Shown here in pieces: positions 5,509 to 7,758 of a stretch of DNA of 7,758 nucleotides. The DNA comes from Candidatus Acidiferrales bacterium. GTDB lineage: Bacteria; Acidobacteriota; Terriglobia; Acidiferrales; UBA7541. The notes beneath the pieces were generated by a model. It did no database searches, was not told where the DNA came from, and saw nothing but the letters and a program-made list of their open reading frames with translations. The DNA lies in the NCBI GenBank assembly GCA_955651735.1, contig CATPAM010000341.1, forward strand, positions 1 through 7,758, written 5' to 3'. Numbering within the stretch: position 1 is the first letter of the stretch; each line of letters starts with the position of its first letter. A program made the translations under genes and the position numbers.

Positions 5509-6267
5509 ATGCACATGGCACCCATCGTTCTGCAACAACCCACGGCGCTTCCCCAGGAGCTGCCTCCGAGACGCTCCCTGCACGTGGCCATCATTTCCGA
5601 CGGCAATGGCCGCTGGGCCACCTCGCGCGGCTTGCCGCGTTCCGCCGGCCACCGAGCCGGCGCGCAAACCGCGAGGCGCATCATCGCCGCGGCACCCGGT
5701 CTGGGCATCCACACGCTCACGCTTTTTGCGCTCTCTTCCGCGAACTGGAAACGCCCTCCCGCGGAGGTCGCTGGAATCCTGCGCTTGTTGCACGAATATC
5801 TTCTGACGGAAACCTCGAATTGCATGGCGGAAGGCGTGCGCTTGAGCATCATCGGGCGCCGCGACCGCATGCCCTCGACGCTGCGTGACGCCGTCGCCGA
5901 TGCTGAAGCAGCCACCGCAAATGGCACGCGTTTGCACTTGCGGCTGGCGATCGATTATTCCGCGCGCGAAGCGATCTTTCACGCCGCTTGCCGCTTCTAC
6001 AAAGTAACGAAGCTCTCGTCCGATACCTTCGGCGACGTCTTGTCGGAAGTGCTGCGCGGCGGCTCGACAGATGTCGACCTGTTGATCCGCACGGGCGGAG
6101 AGCAGCGGCTCTCTGATTTTCTCTTGTGGGAATGCGCCTTCGCGGAATTTGTTTTTCTGACAAAGCGCTGGCCGGACTTTACCGCGGCGGACCTGGAATC
6201 CGCGGTGCAAGAATATGGCCACCGCGAACGCACGCGCGGCGCTCTGCCGGATGCGATAGCTGGCTAA
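5509..6267 (+). CDS. uppS: Isoprenyl (cis-prenyl) transferase, undecaprenyl diphosphate synthase-like, variant subfamily
   Basis: A 252-residue cis-prenyltransferase. The family condenses isopentenyl diphosphate onto farnesyl or a similar diphosphate to make the polyprenyl carrier lipid for cell-wall and glycan assembly. Core residues are present: HVAIISDGNGRWA (25-37) with catalytic Asp31, GHRAG (47-51), SSANWKRP (76-83), LLIRTGGEQRLSDFLLW (191-207), AFAE (210-213) and WPDF (221-224). Length is normal. Several usually conserved positions differ. The Met before the catalytic DGNGRW is Ser30, the Glu of SSENW is Ala78, and the NYGGR segment reads DYSAR (149-153). I recall a paralogous uppS subfamily with this DYSAR and SDFLLWECA wording, so it may be a second prenyltransferase with different chain length or use; this is recall, not a search. 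The polyprenyl-phosphate glycosyltransferase upstream fits. Copy 2 of the operator-like repeat precedes it. Confidence 0.9.
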   Translation: MHMAPIVLQQPTALPQELPPRRSLHVAIISDGNGRWATSRGLPRSAGHRAGAQTARRIIAAAPGLGIHTLTLFALSSANWKRPPAEVAGILRLLHEYLLTETSNCMAEGVRLSIIGRRDRMPSTLRDAVADAEAATANGTRLHLRLAIDYSAREAIFHAACRFYKVTKLSSDTFGDVLSEVLRGGSTDVDLLIRTGGEQRLSDFLLWECAFAEFVFLTKRWPDFTAADLESAVQEYGHRERTRGALPDAIAG

Positions 6268-6306
6268 GGTCTTCAAGAAGGGAATTCGAGAAGGGAGAAA
6301 ACTCAG

Positions 6307-7059
6307 ATGGAATTCATGCCGGAACATGCGCCTCTGGCGGTTATGGCGTTTCTGGGAATGGCTTTGCTCCTGGGTGCCATAACGCTGGTTATGCTTGTGG
6401 CTTTCCTGACAAGACGAAAGTGGATCGGCTTCTCCGCAGTCATTCTTGGTCTTATGTTCGCTTCCGGCTATGCGCTGGTTCTCATAGGCGTCTCGCTGAC
6501 AAGCCACGAGAAGACCCTTGCGCCAGGCGAAAACAAGTATTTTTGCGAAATCGATTGCCACATCGCCTATTCGGTAGTGAATTTCGAAGAAGCCAAGGCG
6601 CTCGGCGATGAATCACATCAAACTCTGCCCGCCGGGCGCTTCGTGATTGTTCGACTAAAGACCTGGTTCGATCCGAGCACCGTCTCGGAGCATCGCGGTG
6701 ACAGTCCGCTGGCTCCAGGTCCACGGCGTGTTGTTCTCGTCGATGACGCAGCACACCGATTCCCTCAATCTGCGCAGGGGCAAGCGGCGCTCACCAGGGT
6801 GCACGGCGGCACGATCCCATTGTCACAGCCTCTCCGGCCGGGCGAGTCGTATATCACTGAGTTTGTGTTCGATGTCCCGGTGAACGCGCGCAATCTGCGT
6901 CTCTTTGTCGGAGATGACTTCGATATGCCGGATCGCCTGCTGATCGGGCACGAAGACAGTTTTCTGCACAGGAAGATTTTCCTGGCGCTTGCTGCTCCCG
7001 GCACCGTGTTAGCCGGCCGCGTGCCTTGCTATACTCGCGACGCATACCCGTCGAGATGA
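6307..7059 (+). CDS. Unrecognised protein with two membrane helices and an extracytoplasmic domain
   Basis: 250 residues, family not recognised. Two hydrophobic helices lie at about 11-34 and 40-62, joined by a short RRK loop. By the positive-inside rule this loop is cytoplasmic, which puts both termini outside. The remaining 190 residues look beta-rich. They include a YFCEIDCHIAY segment (78-88) with Cys80 and Cys84, GRFVIVRLKTWFDP (110-123), RRVVLVDD (140-147) and PGESYITEFVFDVP (178-191). The pattern 'fvivrl...' followed by 'L.PGe......FVFDVP' recalls the immunoglobulin-like fold of DUF4352/telokin-like proteins, but this is only a resemblance. The two cysteines could form a disulphide or bind a metal or haem. 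GGGAG (6293-6297) lies nine bases before the ATG. The gene follows uppS by 39 bases and is probably cotranscribed with it. Confidence 0.7.
   Translation: MEFMPEHAPLAVMAFLGMALLLGAITLVMLVAFLTRRKWIGFSAVILGLMFASGYALVLIGVSLTSHEKTLAPGENKYFCEIDCHIAYSVVNFEEAKALGDESHQTLPAGRFVIVRLKTWFDPSTVSEHRGDSPLAPGPRRVVLVDDAAHRFPQSAQGQAALTRVHGGTIPLSQPLRPGESYITEFVFDVPVNARNLRLFVGDDFDMPDRLLIGHEDSFLHRKIFLALAAPGTVLAGRVPCYTRDAYPSR
7027..7035 (+). promoter_or_regulatory. Possible extended -10 promoter element for the sigma factor gene
   Basis: TGC followed by TATACT forms an extended -10 (five of six in the hexamer) inside the end of the preceding gene. The -35 region is poor. Transcription would start about 150 bases before the sigma-factor ATG. 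No convincing ECF-type autoregulatory promoter was found in 7060-7191. Confidence 0.22.
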
Positions 7060-7180
7060 GAAGGGCGTTCCGTTCCCCTGAGCGGGTACGCCTGGCTGCC
7101 GTGGTCGCATCCCTAAACTGCTGAACCTTCAGCCACTTGCAAAACCCTGACCTTTAGCCCTCCTCCAGCGTCTCTACCCC

Positions 7181-7185
7181 AGGAG
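7181..7185 (+). promoter_or_regulatory. Shine-Dalgarno AGGAG of the sigma factor gene
   Basis: AGGAG lies six bases before ATG 7192, an ideal spacing. It fixes this start over ATG 7187 in another frame. Confidence 0.6.
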
Positions 7186-7191
7186 CATGGC

Positions 7192-7627
7192 ATGGGAATT
7201 ATGGGACTTGCGCTGGCCTGGGAGGCTAGAATCCCCGCCGTAGCGCAACAGGAGAGGCGGGTGGAACCTTTCCGTGGACAAATCGCCGCTCCTGACGCGG
7301 CGCAGGCAGGGCGGGCGGAGGACACGGCGCTAGCGGCGGCTTGCCGGTCGGGGGACCTGTGCGCGTACGAGCGACTGTATTCACTCCATGGCGCGCGCAT
7401 GAAGAACCTTGCTCGGAACATTCTTGGCAGCGCCACGGATGCGGAAGACGCCGTGCAGGAAACCTTTTTGAAGGTTCAACGCGGGATCGCCAGTTTTCGG
7501 GGGCAATCCAGTTTCGTGACCTGGACCTTCCGTATCCTGGTGAACACCTGTTACGACGCGCGGCGCAGCCGTTTACGGAAGAAAGAAGTCGCCGCAGACG
7601 ACGAGCAACAACGCGGCGATGCTGCTC
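7192..7627 (+). pseudogene. ECF-type RNA polymerase sigma factor, 3' part missing at a junction
   Basis: About 145 codons of a sigma70-family extracytoplasmic-function sigma factor, which would direct RNA polymerase to stress or envelope promoters. Region 2 is clear: [20 protein letters not shown] (51-70), [22 protein letters not shown] (74-95) and [22 protein letters not shown] (106-127), followed by the basic linker. The expected region 4 helix-turn-helix, needed for -35 recognition, is absent. The open frame continues to a stop at 7671 as an Arg-rich tail. That tail is the antisense of a cysteinyl-tRNA synthetase sequence, so the ORF's apparent end is artificial. A complete ECF factor is usually 170-200 residues. 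The 40-residue N-terminal extension before region 2 has no recognisable domain. The endpoint given is the latest likely breakpoint, not a natural end. Confidence 0.8.
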
Positions 7628-7758
7628 CACGTCCGGAGGCTCGCAGCCGAGGGCGTCGTAGGCGCGCGTGAAGGCGCGCTGGTTGCGCTCGGCAACCGCC
7701 CACCACTGAACCCCTTCCTGCGCGGCGGTGCGCAGGATCTTGTCGTCGATGTCGGTGA
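7625..7758 (-). pseudogene. cysS: Internal fragment of cysteinyl-tRNA synthetase
   Basis: Read on the minus strand from 7756, 44 codons begin [15 protein letters not shown], continue with [12 protein letters not shown] and end [20 protein letters not shown] is the hallmark of the cysteinyl-tRNA synthetase catalytic domain, and the following helix and '..L...PP..E' match the same enzyme. In real enzymes the next residues read like PRATGHI. Here the frame continues into meaningless antisense of the sigma-factor gene, so homology stops at about 7625. The enzyme's N-terminal part would lie beyond the right edge. The wording (WWA..., GCEPPDVE) seems closer to actinobacterial enzymes or the related MshC, from memory. 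It is therefore a fragment placed here by rearrangement or mis-assembly. Confidence 0.75.

Noticed and set aside
5999..6006. ACAAAGTA inside the uppS-like gene, resembling an operator arm
   Set aside because: The matching left arm is absent and the site is within coding sequence.
6276..6297. Direct repeat AGAAGGGA before the gene at 6307
   Set aside because: Two short purine-rich copies near a ribosome site are probably incidental; only the second has proper spacing.
5482..6561. 359-codon minus-strand open frame opposite the uppS-like gene
   Set aside because: It has no recognisable domain and the opposite strand carries a clear cis-prenyltransferase; it is a GC-driven shadow frame.
7064..7092. 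GGCGT...ACGCC hairpin with an inner CCC/GGG stem after the unknown membrane protein
   Set aside because: The loop is long and no T run follows, so it cannot be supported as a terminator.
1..7758. Search for CRISPR arrays, tRNA genes, insertion sequences and integrases
   Set aside because: No regularly spaced repeats, tRNA-like cloverleaf, transposase motif or terminal inverted repeats were seen by eye.

Overview
The window is GC-rich, gene-dense bacterial DNA. Nearly everything is on the + strand and ORFs overlap or nearly touch. The style suggests an acidobacterium (Terriglobia-like): a six-helix membrane protein paired with a small 'TDGNLS' winged-helix regulator, and an uppS of the DYSAR subfamily. 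This assignment comes from recalled gene pairings and base composition only. The 7758-base length and the broken 3' end suggest the window may be a whole metagenomic contig.

Layout. (1) 1-62, minus strand: the first 20 codons of an unidentified membrane or exported protein, with a strong Shine-Dalgarno. (2) 275-4334: a tightly packed operon of an AAT-family amino acid permease, a kynureninase-like PLP enzyme (8-base overlap), protein-L-isoaspartate O-methyltransferase (4-base gap) and a dolichyl-phosphate-glucosyltransferase-like GT2 enzyme (ATGA overlap). A plausible sigma70 promoter ends just before the permease ATG. (3) 4349-5429: an operator-like inverted repeat, a promoter with a perfect TTGACA that predicts a leaderless mRNA, a six-helix membrane protein, and a winged-helix regulator. 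(4) 5453-7059: a second copy of the same operator-like repeat, then a non-canonical cis-prenyltransferase (uppS-like) and an unrecognised protein with two membrane helices and an extracytoplasmic domain. (5) 7192-7671: an ECF sigma factor that loses its region 4 because the sequence switches near 7600-7627 to an antisense fragment of cysteinyl-tRNA synthetase. This looks like an assembly chimera or a rearrangement.

How the genes may work together. Permease and kynureninase-like enzyme are translationally coupled, which suggests uptake and breakdown of one amino acid, possibly tryptophan- or kynurenine-related. The GT2 enzyme should glycosylate a polyprenyl phosphate, and the downstream cis-prenyltransferase makes polyprenyl diphosphate, so the locus has a lipid-carrier theme. 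The most interesting signal is the pair of matching 19-base inverted repeats, one before the membrane-protein/regulator pair and one before uppS. It suggests the small regulator controls both its own operon and the prenyltransferase.
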